Source of the DNA: Saccharopolyspora dendranthemae
GTDB taxonomy: Bacteria > Actinomycetota > Actinomycetes > Mycobacteriales > Pseudonocardiaceae
Direction: 5' to 3'
Length of the DNA stretch: 64,000 bases
Assembly: GCF_007829955.1 (NCBI RefSeq)
Contig: NZ_VIWX01000001.1
Span: forward strand, 1,674,001-1,738,000
Below, piece after piece: positions 1 to 9,370 of the stretch. A program made the position numbers and the translations under genes. Under the pieces are notes generated by a model. It ran no database searches and was not told where the DNA came from. It saw only the letters and a list, made by a program, of their open reading frames with translations. The stretch's first letter is position 1; each line of letters begins with the position of its first letter.

Positions 1-2
1 GG

Positions 3-74
3 CTGGGCTGGACGATCCCGTTGCTGGTCGCTCAGTGGTGGCTCGACCGGAAGCGGCCGCTCACCGCTGGGTGA
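3..74 (+). CDS. C-terminal fragment of a membrane protein (partial)
   Basis: An open frame enters from the left edge and stops at TGA 72-74. The visible 23 residues are a hydrophobic run ending in a basic tail ([13 protein letters not shown]), as at the cytoplasmic end of a last membrane helix. It converges on map and overlaps its stop region by 14 bases. Too little is visible to name a family. It could also be chance reading. Confidence 0.4.
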   Translation: MGWTIPLLVAQWWLDRKRPLTAG

Positions 75-918
75 GGATCTCGTTGCCGTCTTGGGTGATG
101 AGGATGGTGTGCTCGAACTGGGCCGTCCAGCTCTTGTCCTTCGTGGTGACCGTCCAGCCGTCTTCCCACATGTCGTACTCGTGGGTACCGAGGGTGATCA
201 TCGGCTCGATGGTGAAGGTCATGCCCGGTTCCAGGACGGTGTCGACCGACGGCTCGTCGTAGTGCAGGATCACCAGTCCGCTGTGGAACGAACGGCCGAT
301 GCCGTGGCCGGTGAAGTCGCGGACGACGCCGTAGCCGAAACGCTTGGCGTAGGACTCGATGACGCGTCCGATGACGTTGAGCTGACGCCCGGGCTTGGCG
401 GCCTTGATGCCGCGCATCGTCGCCTCGTGGGTGCGCTCGACCAGCAAGCGCGCCTCCTCGGAGACGTCGCCGGCCAGGAACGTGGCGTTGGTGTCGCCGT
501 GCACGCCACCGATGTAGCCGGTGACGTCGACGTTGACGATGTCACCGTCCTCGATGATCGTCGAGTCCGGGATGCCGTGGCAGATCACCTCGTTGATCGA
601 GGTGCAGCAGGACTTCTGGAAGCCCCGGTAGCCCAGCGTCGACGGGTACGCACCGTGGTCGAGCAGGAACTCGTGCACCACGGCGTCGACGGAGTCGGTG
701 GTGACGCCCGGCTGGATCGCCTTGCCCGCCTCGGCCAGCGCCTCCGCGGCGAGCTTGCCCGCAGCGCGCATCGCCTCGATGATCTCCGGCGGCTGCACGT
801 CGGGGTCGGTGTTGCGCTGGGGAGCCGGCTTGTCCACGTACTCGGGACGCTCGATGTTCGCTGGGACTGGGCGGCGCGGCGTCGCAACGCCTGGCTTCAA
901 CGGGGCTCGAACCGGCAT
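61..918 (-). CDS. map: Type I methionine aminopeptidase
   Basis: Cytosolic metallopeptidase that removes the initiator methionine from nascent proteins. The 285 residues hold the complete pita-bread fold. Metal ligands are D131 (NVDVTGY), D142 (GDTNATF), H205 (GHGIG), E238 (IEPM) and E269 (FEHT), with the conserved H114 before them. About 40 residues rich in Pro and Arg precede the catalytic domain. This is the extension typical of the second actinobacterial MetAP (M. tuberculosis MapB) and is proposed to contact the ribosome. The ATG at 918 has only a weak purine-rich upstream stretch. It lies at the left end of a leftward gene series, followed upstream by a PIN protein and a penicillin-binding lipoprotein. 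Confidence 0.97.
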   Translation of the reverse strand: MPVRAPLKPGVATPRRPVPANIERPEYVDKPAPQRNTDPDVQPPEIIEAMRAAGKLAAEALAEAGKAIQPGVTTDSVDAVVHEFLLDHGAYPSTLGYRGFQKSCCTSINEVICHGIPDSTIIEDGDIVNVDVTGYIGGVHGDTNATFLAGDVSEEARLLVERTHEATMRGIKAAKPGRQLNVIGRVIESYAKRFGYGVVRDFTGHGIGRSFHSGLVILHYDEPSVDTVLEPGMTFTIEPMITLGTHEYDMWEDGWTVTTKDKSWTAQFEHTILITQDGNEILTQR

Positions 919-1021
919 GTCCCCACTCTAACCACGCTCGCCGCCACGACTCCGGGCGGTAACCGCACGACGCGCTCGTTTCCGCGATGTGAAACGGTTA
1001 CCGCCGGTCAGCAGGCGCTCC

Positions 1022-1411
1022 TCAGGCGGGGGACGCGGTCGCGAGGCCGGCCGCCTTCGCCGCCTCGATCAGCGCCGCGTCGTAGGAGACGTAGGTGACC
1101 TGCTGGTTGCGGATCCCGCAGGCCGAGGCGAGGTGGATCGCGTCCACCGGACCGAGGTCCGCGCGCAGCTCGCTGGCGGTGTCCAGGACCTCCTGCTGCA
1201 CCGGCAACGTCTCCAGCTTCGACACCACGATGGAGGCCAGGTCCTCAGCCGCCGGGCCCTGCTCGCGGAAGTTGCGCAGCACGTCGACCTTGGACAGCGC
1301 GCTGGTCACCCGCGGCTGCTCCCAGCGGTCGCGGATCCACTGGCTCAACGCCTGGCTCTCCGGCTCCGGGGCGATCATCTTGATCAGCGCGGAAGAATCG
1401 AAGTAGATCAA
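1022..1411 (-). CDS. PIN-domain ribonuclease, VapC-like
   Basis: Single PIN domain of about 129 residues, the normal size of a VapC toxin. The acidic active site is visible: an Asp in the opening IYFDSSAL motif, an Asp in SKVDVLR where VapC usually has Glu, one in GPVDAIHLA and one in YVSYDAAL. PIN toxins cut tRNA or rRNA. I chose the TTG start at 1411 because AGGAG lies five bases upstream. The in-frame GTG at 1417 would abut that ribosome-binding site. No VapB, Phd or RelB antitoxin could be recognised upstream, so it may be a solitary PIN protein or have an unusual antitoxin. Confidence 0.85.
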   Translation of the reverse strand: MIYFDSSALIKMIAPEPESQALSQWIRDRWEQPRVTSALSKVDVLRNFREQGPAAEDLASIVVSKLETLPVQQEVLDTASELRADLGPVDAIHLASACGIRNQQVTYVSYDAALIEAAKAAGLATASPA

Positions 1412-1516
1412 AACCACTCCTGTTCACACCTGGGCGGCGCCGGCGGCCTTCGGGGGAGGCACTGCCGGCACGGGTCGTCGGGGATGCCCACCGACGTCGC
1501 GGAGGGCCGACCAGAG

Positions 1517-1534
1517 CCCGGGAGAACTCCCGGG
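1517..1534. repeat. Perfect palindrome CCCGGGAG-AA-CTCCCGGG
   Basis: Eight-base inverted repeat around a two-base centre, upstream of the PIN gene. The loop is too short for a good RNA hairpin, so a protein-binding site is as likely. No T-tract follows. Confidence 0.5.
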
Positions 1535-1618
1535 CACCGGATCAGGTCGCCCGCCACAACGGCAACACGACGTGGCGACCAGGATCGCTCGTCGGTGGTG
1601 GCGCGCACCGGCGGCGAG

Positions 1619-1660
1619 CCATCGAGCGCAGCAACGCGACAGCGCTGTTGCGCTCGATGG
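1619..1660. repeat. Long inverted repeat (12-bp arms)
   Basis: Arms CCATCGAGCGCA (1619-1630) and TGCGCTCGATGG (1649-1660) are perfect complements around 18 bases that themselves include ACAGCGCTGT. It may be a transcript hairpin or an operator for the PIN gene. No T-tract follows on either strand. Confidence 0.55.
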
Positions 1661-1689
1661 GCTACAACCTAGCACCCAATTGACCCTAA

Positions 1690-1705
1690 GTGATCGCCCG
1701 ATCAC
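1690..1705. promoter_or_regulatory. Operator-like palindrome GTGATCG-CC-CGATCAC
   Basis: Seven-base perfect arms with a two-base centre, a geometry common for dimeric helix-turn-helix repressors. It lies 36 bases beyond the penicillin-binding protein stop, on the upstream side of the PIN transcription unit. The bound protein is unknown. Confidence 0.4.
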
Positions 1706-1741
1706 GTGAAGCGACTCCACGCGTTCTGTGATCATCCGGCC

Positions 1742-3526
1742 TCAGAGGCCACCCAGGAACCGCTTGGCCGCCTCGACCGAGGGACCCGATGCCCCCGCGT
1801 CGGTGATGAGGACGGCGAAGGCCACGTCGTCGCGGTAGCCGACGAACCAGCCGTGCGAGTGGGTGCCGTCGCCGAACTGCGCGGTGCCGGTCTTGCCCCG
1901 GACCTCACCCGAGCCCGCCAGGCCTCGGGCGGTACCGCCGGTGACGACCTCGCGCATCATCGAGCGCAGCTGGTCCAGCGAGGCCGGGTCGATCTTCTCC
2001 GGCGCACCATCGGCGGTGGTCTGCTGCCCACGCATCAGCGTCGGGGTGGGCATCTCGCCGTTGGCGACCGTCGCCGCGGCCAGCGCCATGCCGAACGGGC
2101 TGGCCAGCACCTTGCCCTGGCCGATGCCGTTGGCCGCGTGCTGAGTCACCGACTCGGCGTTGGAGACCTTGCCGGTGATCGTCGTGGACCCCGGCATGTC
2201 GAAGTCGACGCCGATGCCGAACTTCTTGGCCTCCTTCGGCAGCGCGTCGTCGGGCAGGTCGACCGACAGCTGCGCGAAGGTGGTGTTGCAGGACTGCGCG
2301 AACGCGGTGTGCAACGGAACCATCCCGAGGCCGAATTCCTTGTCGTTGGGCAGGGTCATGCCGTCGAAGACCTTCTTCGGCGGGCAGTCGACCGGGGTGT
2401 CGGCCCGGACCTTGCCCGACTCCAGCGCAGCGGCACCGGTGATCACCTTGAACGTTGAGCCGGGCGGGTACTGACCGGACAGCGCCATCGGCCCCTGCGC
2501 GTCAGCCGGGTCGTTCTGCGCGACCGCCAGCACCTCGCCGTTGGAGGGCTTCATCGCCACGATCATCGCGGCCTGCGGAACCGGGTCCAGCGCCTTCTCC
2601 GCGGCGCGCTGCGCGCTGTCCGACAGCGTCACCGAGGTCGGCGGAACCGGCTTCTCGGCGACGGTGTGCAGCTTGCTGATCTCGTTGCCCTTGGTGTCGG
2701 CGACCGCGACCTGCCAACCGGCGTTGGCCTTGACCTGCTCGTCGACCTTCTTGGACACACCCGCCAGCGCCTGCGAGGCGTAGCCGCGCTCGGAGGCGAG
2801 CAGCCGCATCTGCGCCGGGAACCGCACGCCGGGCAGGTCGTAGATGCTGGAGCGGATCTTGTCGTAGTCGGCCTGCCGCAGCGTGACGACCTGGTAGGGC
2901 TGCCCGGGCGGCGTCTTGCCGACACCGTCCACGATGGACTGCTGGGTGATCTGCGGGTCCACCTCGCGCAGCGCGTCGGCGAGCTTGCCCGCCACGCCCG
3001 GCACGTCGCCGGCCTCCTGGCCGTTGAGGCTGACCGTGACCACCGGCTCGGGGCCCATCAGCTGCTTGCCCTCGCCGCCCGTCACGGGCCCGGGGGCGGG
3101 CATGACCTCGCTGTAGGCGAGGGTCTGACCGGCCTTGAGCTTCGGGTGGACCACCGACGGCGCCCACAGGACCTTCCAGCCCTCGGGGCCCTCGGCGAGC
3201 TGCATCGTGCTCGGGTACCGCCAGACCTTGCCTTCGCCGAAGTCCCACGAGAGGTCGAACTTCGCGGCCGCACCCTGCTCGTTCTCGGTCACGTCACCGA
3301 CGGCGGCGTGCGTGGCCGTCGGGGCGAGTGTCTTGCGCACCTGCTCCAGCGTGCGGCGCGCGGCATCGGGGTTGTCGGTCTGGGCCGCCGCGCCCGCCAC
3401 ATCACCTGCGGCGACGGCGTTGGCGAACGAGGTGGCCACGTCCTTCTCGGATGGTCCGGTGCTGCATCCGGCAACTGGGATCAACAGCGTTGCGGCCACA
3501 CCGGCCATGATCCGCGAGGAAAGCAT
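1742..3526 (-). CDS. Penicillin-binding lipoprotein (class B-like transpeptidase)
   Basis: Peptidoglycan transpeptidase anchored outside the membrane as a lipoprotein, 594 residues. The signal peptide ends in a lipobox (IPVAGC, Cys21). An NTF2-like MecA_N domain (about 25-135) and a dimerisation region precede the transpeptidase domain. That domain has the three class motifs: S357-T-F-K360, S412-C-N414 and K545-T-G. In M. tuberculosis the same place holds the penicillin-binding lipoprotein Rv2864c. The frame stays open up to 3928, but the region before 3526 lacks a signal peptide and overlaps the GNAT gene, so the ATG at 3526 was chosen. It is probably a cross-linking enzyme with low beta-lactam affinity, though that cannot be read from sequence. 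Confidence 0.93.
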   Translation of the reverse strand: MLSSRIMAGVAATLLIPVAGCSTGPSEKDVATSFANAVAAGDVAGAAAQTDNPDAARRTLEQVRKTLAPTATHAAVGDVTENEQGAAAKFDLSWDFGEGKVWRYPSTMQLAEGPEGWKVLWAPSVVHPKLKAGQTLAYSEVMPAPGPVTGGEGKQLMGPEPVVTVSLNGQEAGDVPGVAGKLADALREVDPQITQQSIVDGVGKTPPGQPYQVVTLRQADYDKIRSSIYDLPGVRFPAQMRLLASERGYASQALAGVSKKVDEQVKANAGWQVAVADTKGNEISKLHTVAEKPVPPTSVTLSDSAQRAAEKALDPVPQAAMIVAMKPSNGEVLAVAQNDPADAQGPMALSGQYPPGSTFKVITGAAALESGKVRADTPVDCPPKKVFDGMTLPNDKEFGLGMVPLHTAFAQSCNTTFAQLSVDLPDDALPKEAKKFGIGVDFDMPGSTTITGKVSNAESVTQHAANGIGQGKVLASPFGMALAAATVANGEMPTPTLMRGQQTTADGAPEKIDPASLDQLRSMMREVVTGGTARGLAGSGEVRGKTGTAQFGDGTHSHGWFVGYRDDVAFAVLITDAGASGPSVEAAKRFLGGL

Positions 3527-3602
3527 GCCCGCGAGTATGCCGAAGTCTTGCAGGACACCGAATCTGGGCCGGGGCAAACGGGGCGGAGCGGACGAAACCG
3601 CT

Positions 3603-4439
3603 CTACAGCAGCACGGTCGCGAAATCACCGACGTGCCGGAACCCGACCTTCTGGTAGGCGGCGCGGGCCGCGACGTTGAAGCCGTTGACGTACAGGCTGG
3701 CGGTGCGCCCCACGCCGCGCACGAGGCGATCGGCCACAGCTGCCGTGCCCGCCGTTCCCAGGCCCGTGCTCCGGCGGTCCGGATGCACCCAGACGCCCTG
3801 GATCTGCCCGACCGTCGACGACAGGGCACCGATCTCGGCCTTGAAGACGACCTCGCCGTCCTCGAAGCGGGCGAACGCGCGACCCCCGGCGATGAGATCG
3901 GCCACTCGCGCCCGGTATCCGGCGGCACCGCCGTCGGTGGACGGGTCGACGCCGACCTCCTCGGTGAACATGGCCACCGCGGCGGGCAGGTAGCGCTCCA
4001 GCTCGTCGGGACGCACCGGTCGCACCAGCGGGTCGGGCTCGACGTGCGGACGTTCGGAGAGCACCATCAGCGGCTGCTCGGCGCGGATCTCGCGCGCGGG
4101 CCCCCACTGCACTTCCACTTCGTCCCACAGCGCCAGCACCTGCTCGGCCGGGCCGACCAGCGAGGAGCACACCCGGCGGCGGCGCAGCGCGCGATCGGCG
4201 AAGGCGCGCATCTCGTCCGGGCCACCGCGCAGCGGGACGAGGTTCGCCCCGGAGAAGCACACACCGGTCAGCCTGCTGCCGTAGCCCCAGAGCTCACCGC
4301 CCAGCCGCAGCGGGTGCAGCCCGGCCTCCTCGACGCGCGCGGCGACCATGCAGGCGGCCACGGGCGCGGAGTCCAGCACCGACCGGACCAGATTCGCGTC
4401 CCGTTCCTCCAGCAAGCGGGCACCGGCAACCTTGAGCAC
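3603..4439 (-). CDS. GNAT-family N-acetyltransferase with DUF4081 N-domain
   Basis: About 278 residues. The N-terminal half matches the DUF4081-type domain found fused to GNAT in actinobacteria. The C-terminal half is a GNAT fold with the acetyl-CoA motif region (GVWVHPDRRSTGLGTAGTAAV) and a C-terminal N-x-A-A-x-x-A-Y-x-K-x-G-F pattern. The substrate is unknown. It sits between the penicillin-binding lipoprotein and ispG, as Rv2867c does in M. tuberculosis. I preferred the GTG at 4439 (protein starting LKVAGARLLEERDANL). An upstream ATG at 4496 would add an aromatic-rich stretch that looks non-coding. Confidence 0.85.
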   Translation of the reverse strand: MLKVAGARLLEERDANLVRSVLDSAPVAACMVAARVEEAGLHPLRLGGELWGYGSRLTGVCFSGANLVPLRGGPDEMRAFADRALRRRRVCSSLVGPAEQVLALWDEVEVQWGPAREIRAEQPLMVLSERPHVEPDPLVRPVRPDELERYLPAAVAMFTEEVGVDPSTDGGAAGYRARVADLIAGGRAFARFEDGEVVFKAEIGALSSTVGQIQGVWVHPDRRSTGLGTAGTAAVADRLVRGVGRTASLYVNGFNVAARAAYQKVGFRHVGDFATVLL

Positions 4440-4597
4440 CCGCCAAGACTGCCAGAAATACCACGCGAACGGCTGATCGGCGGAGATCAACCACATCGAG
4501 CAACACTGCCGTCACCCGTTCAGAGCAGCAACAACACCGAAAAAAGCCGATCGACCGCCCGGACGTGCCGGACGGCCGATTCGAGCGTGACGCCGGG

Positions 4598-5752
4598 TCA
4601 GCCGACGGTGACGGTCGGGCTCTCGCCCTCCTCGACTCCCTCGCCCATCTCCTCGGCGATGCGCATGGCCTCTTCGATCAGGGTCTCGACGATCTGGGCC
4701 TCGGGCACGGTCTTGATGACCTCGCCCTTGACGAAGATCTGGCCCTTGCCGTTGCCGGAGGCCACACCCAGGTCGGCCTCGCGGGCCTCACCGGGTCCGT
4801 TGACGACGCAGCCCATGACCGCGACGCGCAGCGGCACCTCCATGCCTTCCAGACCGGCGGTGACCTCGTCGGCCAGCTTGTAGACGTCGACCTGAGCGCG
4901 TCCGCAGGACGGGCAGGAGACGATCTCCAGCTTGCGCGGACGCAGGTTCAGCGACTGCAGGATCTGGGTGCCGACCTTGATCTCCTCCACCGGCGGGGCC
5001 GACAGCGAGACGCGGATCGTGTCGCCGATGCCCTGGCGCAGCAGGGCGCCGAAGGCGGTGGCCGACTTGATGGTGCCCTGGAAGGCCGGGCCGGCCTCGG
5101 TGACGCCGAGGTGCAGCGGGTAGTCGCACTGCTCGGCGAGGATCTCGTAGGCGCGCACCATGACCACCGGGTCGTTGTGCTTCACCGAGATCTTGATGTC
5201 GTGGAAGTCGTGCTCGGCGAACAGGCCCGCTTCCCACAGCGCCGACTCGGCCAGCGCCTCGGGAGTGGCCTTGCCGTGCTTCTCCATCAAGCGCGGGTCG
5301 AGGGAACCGGCGTTGACGCCGATCCGGATCGGCGTGCCGTGGTCCTTGGCGGCGTGCGCGATCTCCTTGACCTTGTCGTCGAACTTCTTGATGTTGCCGG
5401 GGTTCACCCGCACCGCGGCACAACCCGCCTCGATCGCCGCGAAGACGTACTTCGGCTGGAAGTGGATGTCGGCGATGACCGGGATCTGCGACTTCTTGGC
5501 GATGGCCGGCAGGGCTTCGGCGTCGTCGGCGCTCGGGCACGCGACCCGGACGATGTCGCAGCCCGCAGCGGTGAGCTCGGCGATCTGCTGCAGGGTGCTG
5601 TTGATGTCGGCGGTGACGGTCGTGGTCATGGTCTGCACGGAGATCGGGCTCTCGCTGCCGACTCCAACCGGTCCGACCTGCAACTGGCGAGTCTTACGCC
5701 GCTCGGCGAGCACCGGGGCGGCGCCCGCAGGCATGCCCAGATCGACGGTCAT
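4598..5752 (-). CDS. ispG: 4-hydroxy-3-methylbut-2-enyl diphosphate synthase (flavodoxin type)
   Basis: Sixth enzyme of the non-mevalonate (MEP) isoprenoid pathway. It reductively opens methylerythritol cyclodiphosphate using a [4Fe-4S] cluster. The 384 residues match the usual bacterial length and hold a TIM barrel followed by the cluster domain. Cluster ligands are C280 and C283 (SCPSCGR) and C315 (GCVVNGPGE), with E322 completing the site. The ATG at 5752 is preceded by GGAGAGG at good spacing. dxr, another pathway gene, lies two genes upstream on the same strand, separated by the Rip1-type protease and a 500-base gap. Confidence 0.97.
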   Translation of the reverse strand: MTVDLGMPAGAAPVLAERRKTRQLQVGPVGVGSESPISVQTMTTTVTADINSTLQQIAELTAAGCDIVRVACPSADDAEALPAIAKKSQIPVIADIHFQPKYVFAAIEAGCAAVRVNPGNIKKFDDKVKEIAHAAKDHGTPIRIGVNAGSLDPRLMEKHGKATPEALAESALWEAGLFAEHDFHDIKISVKHNDPVVMVRAYEILAEQCDYPLHLGVTEAGPAFQGTIKSATAFGALLRQGIGDTIRVSLSAPPVEEIKVGTQILQSLNLRPRKLEIVSCPSCGRAQVDVYKLADEVTAGLEGMEVPLRVAVMGCVVNGPGEAREADLGVASGNGKGQIFVKGEVIKTVPEAQIVETLIEEAMRIAEEMGEGVEEGESPTVTVG

Positions 5753-6253
5753 CGATACCTCTCCACCTCTGCTGGTGTGCTTCGGACGGTGTCCCGCCCG
5801 CGGTCCACGATACCGGCGCACCTTCATCCGGCTGGACGTCCGGGCGTCGGACGAATCACGTTGGGTGATCGACTTCTGTCGTTCACGTCCCGTTCGGCCC
5901 ACGACTCCGAGGGCGCCTCACCCTATCGGTGATCTTGCGCTCACAATTTCACGCCATCGCCCTCGCCCAGCGCGACCCGTCCTCCCCACCTCTGAACCCG
6001 CTCCACCACAGCGGTGAAATCGGCAGAAGAGCTCTCGCATGCCCGGCCCGACATCAGATCCAGGCGGCCGCGGCGGCAGCCGCATCGTCAGGTGCGGGAC
6101 TCAGCCCGCACCGCCGCGGGTTCTCAGCGGTTCTCTGGTGAGGACAGCCGCCGCGCCGTGTATTGGGCATACATCAGCGTCGGATCCCGGAGCCAGAGGG
6201 CCGCTGAGGTTCCGCCACCCGCACCGCCAAGCAAGGTGATTCTTTTCCGGAAA
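5753..6253. other. 500-base intergenic gap between ispG and the site-2 protease
   Basis: No open frame here looks like a gene. It should hold the ispG promoter and leader plus the end of the dxr-protease transcript. The one clear structure is the hairpin at 6091-6112. No riboswitch was recognised. Confidence 0.5.
6091..6112. terminator. Hairpin GGTGCGGG-ACTCAG-CCCGCACC
   Basis: Perfect 8-bp stem with a six-base loop, downstream of the leftward dxr-protease operon. There is no T-tract, so a terminator role rests on position only. A nearly identical hairpin with the same flank occurs at 53043-53064. Confidence 0.5.
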
Positions 6254-7537
6254 CTAGTTCAAGGTCACCGGGTTGACGATGTCTGCTACTAGGACCAGCA
6301 GCGAGAACGCGATGAACACGAGGCTGACCGCGTAGGCCAGCGGCATCAACCGCGCGGTGTCGAAGGGTCCCGGATCCGGGCGCCGGACCAGCTTGGCGAA
6401 CCCGCGCCGGATCCACTCCCAGGCAGCACCCGCGACGTGACCGCCGTCCAGCGGCAGCAGCGGCAGCATGTTGAACACGAACAACGACAGGTTCACGCCC
6501 GCGAGCAGGTTGAACATCAGGATGATGCGCTCGTCGACGCCGAACTGGTCGGTGGCCAGCACCTCGCCGCCCAAGCGGCTGGCACCGACGATGCCCACCG
6601 GTGAGTCCTTGTGCCGCTCGCCGCCGAAGATGGCGCTGACCAGGTCGGGGACGCGCTGCGGCAGCTGGATGATCTTCTGGGCGGTCAGGCCGACGAACTC
6701 GCCGATGGTGTCCGCCACACCGCCGATGTCCTGCTTGACCAGCATGGAGGTCGGCGACAGGCCGAGGAAGCCGACCGTCTCGTACTCGCTGCTGGAGTTG
6801 AGCTTGGGCCGCTCGGTCTGCAGCAGGTTCGCGTTGAGCGTCTCCCGGTGCCCCTCGCGCTCGACCACGATCGGGACCGCGCCCTTCGAGGTGCGGATCT
6901 CCTGCTGCAGGTCTTCCCAGGCGTGGAACGGCTTGCCGTTGAACTCCACGATCTGGTCGCCCGGCTTGAACCCGGCGGCAGCGGCGGGCGAGGGCTTGGC
7001 CCCGGGCGGGCACTTCTGCGTGTCGGGCGCGGTGGCGGGCAGGACGCACTCGCTGACCGAGGAGACCGTCAGGGTCGGCGTGTTGATGCCGTGCCCCATC
7101 AGGATCGCGGCGAAGATGCCGACCGCCAGGATCAGGTTCATCACCGGCCCGGCCAGCATCACGATGATCCGCTTCCACGGGGAGCGCTGGTAGAACTGCC
7201 GGTGCGAGTCCTCGGGCGTGACGTCCTCGGCCGACATCTCCCGCGCGTCGTCGATCATCGCGCGGAAGGGCGACGACGACGCGCTGCGGCCGTACTCCTC
7301 GTCCTTCTTCGGCGGGAACATGCCGATCATCCGGATGTAGCCGCCGAACGGGATGAGCTTGACCCCGTACTCGGTGTCGCCCTTCTTGCGCGACCAGATC
7401 GTGCGCCCGAAACCGACCATGTACTCGGTGACCTTGACACCGAACAGCTTGGCGGTAGCGAGGTGACCCAGCTCGTGCCACGCGATGGAGAACAGCAGCC
7501 CGAAGAAGAAGATCACAATGCCAACGACGACCAGCAC
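6254..7537 (-). CDS. rip1: Site-2 zinc metalloprotease, Rip1/RseP type (M50)
   Basis: Intramembrane protease that cleaves membrane anti-sigma factors and similar substrates. The 427 residues begin with a membrane helix carrying the zinc motif H21-E22-L-G-H25. A PDZ domain follows (GFKPGDQIVEFNGKPF). The third zinc-site motif near the C-terminus reads LLPLDGGHV, and a final helix ends the protein. This is the M. tuberculosis Rip1 (Rv2869c) layout, in the same place next to dxr. Its GTG start shares one base with the dxr stop (TAGTG), so the two are probably translationally coupled. Candidate substrates in this window would be membrane anti-sigma-like proteins, but none is demonstrated. Confidence 0.95.
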   Translation of the reverse strand: MLVVVGIVIFFFGLLFSIAWHELGHLATAKLFGVKVTEYMVGFGRTIWSRKKGDTEYGVKLIPFGGYIRMIGMFPPKKDEEYGRSASSSPFRAMIDDAREMSAEDVTPEDSHRQFYQRSPWKRIIVMLAGPVMNLILAVGIFAAILMGHGINTPTLTVSSVSECVLPATAPDTQKCPPGAKPSPAAAAGFKPGDQIVEFNGKPFHAWEDLQQEIRTSKGAVPIVVEREGHRETLNANLLQTERPKLNSSSEYETVGFLGLSPTSMLVKQDIGGVADTIGEFVGLTAQKIIQLPQRVPDLVSAIFGGERHKDSPVGIVGASRLGGEVLATDQFGVDERIILMFNLLAGVNLSLFVFNMLPLLPLDGGHVAGAAWEWIRRGFAKLVRRPDPGPFDTARLMPLAYAVSLVFIAFSLLVLVADIVNPVTLN

Positions 7538-8772
7538 TATTCCGCCTTCCGTCCGGCCAGCTCGCGTGCCCGGGTCCGCGCCCAGTCCTCGGCTGCGAAG
7601 ATCTCGTCAAGTTCCGACGGCTCACCGCTCCACTGGTCAGCAGCGGCGAGCGTGTCACCCACAGTGTGCACGATCTCGTTGAACCGGAGCCGTCCGTCGA
7701 CGAACCCGGCCAGCGCCTCCTCGTTGGCGGCGTTGTAGATCGCGGGCAGGCAGCCCCCGCCGGAACCGGCCGCGCGGGCCAGCTCGACGGCCGGGAACGT
7801 CTCGTCGTCCAGCGGCTCGAAGGTCCATTGCTGGGCGTCGGCGAAGTCGAGCCGAGGCGCCACGCCGGGTACGCGGCGCGGCCACTCCAGTCCCATCGCG
7901 ATCGGGATCTTCATGTTCGGCGGGCTGGCCTGCGCGATCGTGGCGCCGTCGGTGTAGGTGACCATCGAGTGCACGATCGACTGCGGGTGCACCACCACGT
8001 CGATGCGCGGGTACTCGATGCCGAACAGCAGGTGCGCCTCGATGAGCTCGAGACCCTTGTTCACCAGGGTGGCCGAGTTGATCGTGACGACGTTGCCCAT
8101 CGCCCAGGTCGGGTGCGCCAGCGCCTGCTGAACCGTGACCTCGGCCAGGTCCTCGCGCTTGCGCCCTCGGAACGGCCCGCCGGAGGCGGTCAGCACCAGG
8201 CGGTCGACGTCGGTGTTGTCGTTGCCGAGCAGGCACTGGGCCAGCGCGGAGTGCTCGGAGTCGACCGGAACGAGCTGCCCGGGAGCCGCCTTGCCCAGCA
8301 CCAGCGCACCGCCTGCGACCAGCGATTCCTTGTTGGCCAGCGCGAGCTGGGCGCCCGTCTCCAGAGCGGCGAGCGTCAGCCGCAGGCCGCGGGAGCCGTC
8401 GACGCCGTTGAGCACCACGTCGGCCGGGCAGAGGTCGATGAGCTCCAGCGCGGACTCCGGCCCGGCGAGCAGGCGCGGGAGCTTGAACTCGCCCTCCGCG
8501 TAGCCGCGCTTCTGGGCCTCGGCGTAGAGCGCGAGCTGGACGTCCTCGGCGGCCGTGCCCTTGGCCACGGCCACGGCCGGGACCTGGAACTCCAGTGCCT
8601 GCGCGGCCAGCGCCTGCGGGTCGCTGCCGCCCGCGGCGAGCCCCACGACCTGGAACCGGTCGGGGTTGTCGCGCATCACGTCGAGTGCCTGGGTACCGAT
8701 CGACCCGGTGGAGCCGAGCACCAGAACGGTGCGCGGGGAGGTGTCGCTCTGTGTGCTCGTATCGGCGTGCAT
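7537..8772 (-). CDS. dxr: 1-deoxy-D-xylulose-5-phosphate reductoisomerase
   Basis: Second enzyme of the MEP pathway. It converts deoxyxylulose phosphate to methylerythritol phosphate with NADPH and a divalent metal. It is about 411 residues, close to family length. The N-terminal Rossmann motif is [13 protein letters not shown]. The later segments [10 protein letters not shown] and [22 protein letters not shown] are the catalytic domain signatures. Start candidates are ATG 8772 and ATG 8781. AGGGA lies two bases before the latter and eleven before the former, so the choice is uncertain. A longer upstream frame looks non-coding. It is divergent from a small membrane-protein gene and coupled to the protease. 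Confidence 0.96.
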   Translation of the reverse strand: MHADTSTQSDTSPRTVLVLGSTGSIGTQALDVMRDNPDRFQVVGLAAGGSDPQALAAQALEFQVPAVAVAKGTAAEDVQLALYAEAQKRGYAEGEFKLPRLLAGPESALELIDLCPADVVLNGVDGSRGLRLTLAALETGAQLALANKESLVAGGALVLGKAAPGQLVPVDSEHSALAQCLLGNDNTDVDRLVLTASGGPFRGRKREDLAEVTVQQALAHPTWAMGNVVTINSATLVNKGLELIEAHLLFGIEYPRIDVVVHPQSIVHSMVTYTDGATIAQASPPNMKIPIAMGLEWPRRVPGVAPRLDFADAQQWTFEPLDDETFPAVELARAAGSGGGCLPAIYNAANEEALAGFVDGRLRFNEIVHTVGDTLAAADQWSGEPSELDEIFAAEDWARTRARELAGRKAE

Positions 8773-8803
8773 CGCCGCCATTGTCCCTGAAGGAGGTGAG
8801 CAG

Positions 8804-8869
8804 GTGCCCCTCGCGGTGCACAAATCACCATCCGGCGTCACGATCGGCGTACCTGCCGCTGCCCGATGA
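8804..8869 (+). other. Possible 21-residue leader ORF before the GlsB-like gene
   Basis: A GTG at 8804 is preceded by AAGGAGG, seven bases away, a near-ideal ribosome-binding site. The frame ends TGA at 8867-8869, 15 bases before the next ATG, which has its own AAAGGAGG. The predicted peptide has no regulatory codon runs. Two consecutive perfect ribosome-binding sites are the only support. Confidence 0.3.
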
Positions 8870-8884
8870 ACAAAGGAGGCCGTC

Positions 8885-9166
8885 ATGGGCATCATCGGAT
8901 GGATCGTCCTCGGCTTGATCGTGGGTGCCATCGCGAAGCTGATCATGCCGGGCAAGGACCCGGGCGGGATCATCATCACCATGCTGCTCGGGGTCGTCGG
9001 GGCATTCCTCGGTGGCTACATCGGCAAGTGGATCTTCGGGACGGGTCTCAACGAGTTCTGGTCGATCAGGACGTGGCTCCTGGCGATCGTGGGGTCGCTC
9101 ATCGTGCTCGGCATCTACCGAGTCATCGTCGGCCGCAAGGCCAAGGGCGGGACCAAGGAGGCTTAG
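8885..9166 (+). CDS. GlsB/YeaQ/YmgE-family membrane protein
   Basis: Small 93-residue integral membrane protein with three hydrophobic segments (about 1-20, 28-50, 62-82) and Gly-rich turns ([33 protein letters not shown]). This is the transglycosylase-associated/GlsB family, linked to general stress in several bacteria but without a defined biochemical role. The start is secure, with AAAGGAGG five bases before the ATG. It is divergent from dxr and ends in a strong intrinsic terminator. Confidence 0.9.
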   Translation: MGIIGWIVLGLIVGAIAKLIMPGKDPGGIIITMLLGVVGAFLGGYIGKWIFGTGLNEFWSIRTWLLAIVGSLIVLGIYRVIVGRKAKGGTKEA

Positions 9167-9185
9167 CGCCGACCGCAGTTCACCG

Positions 9186-9222
9186 GGTGCCGTGCGAGCC
9201 GAGCTCGTGCGGCACCTTTTTT
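9186..9222 (+). terminator. Intrinsic terminator of the GlsB-like gene
   Basis: A 13-bp stem (GGTGCCGTGCGAG with CTCGTGCGGCACC, two G-U pairs) around CCGAG is followed by six T. This is the best canonical rightward terminator in the window. Confidence 0.9.
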
Positions 9223-9370
9223 CGCAGCTGATGCCCGACAGGTGGGCGCTGCGACGGCGATCGGGTGTGCGAAGATGAGCTCGATCGTGGACCGTCACCC
9301 GGCGGTGCGCGAAACCCAAGCAACAGGCTTTCCGGCCCCGCGTGTGGCCGGTGTGGCGCAGGAGGGGAAC

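Larger units (their letters stand above)
1418..1741. other. Intergenic stretch with three palindromes
   Basis: This 324-base stretch between the PIN gene and the penicillin-binding protein gene holds no convincing gene. Short open frames exist on the minus strand, and one ends TGA just before the PIN gene, but their translations resemble no known family. It contains three inverted repeats, listed separately, which could be operators or transcript hairpins. Confidence 0.5.

Noticed and set aside
1424..1735. Antitoxin gene upstream of the PIN gene
   Set aside because: An open minus-strand frame ends just before the PIN gene, but its translation is Cys/Arg/Pro-rich and spans the palindromes, unlike any antitoxin family.
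3527..3928. N-terminal extension of the penicillin-binding lipoprotein
   Set aside because: It would overlap the GNAT gene and bury the signal peptide and lipobox.
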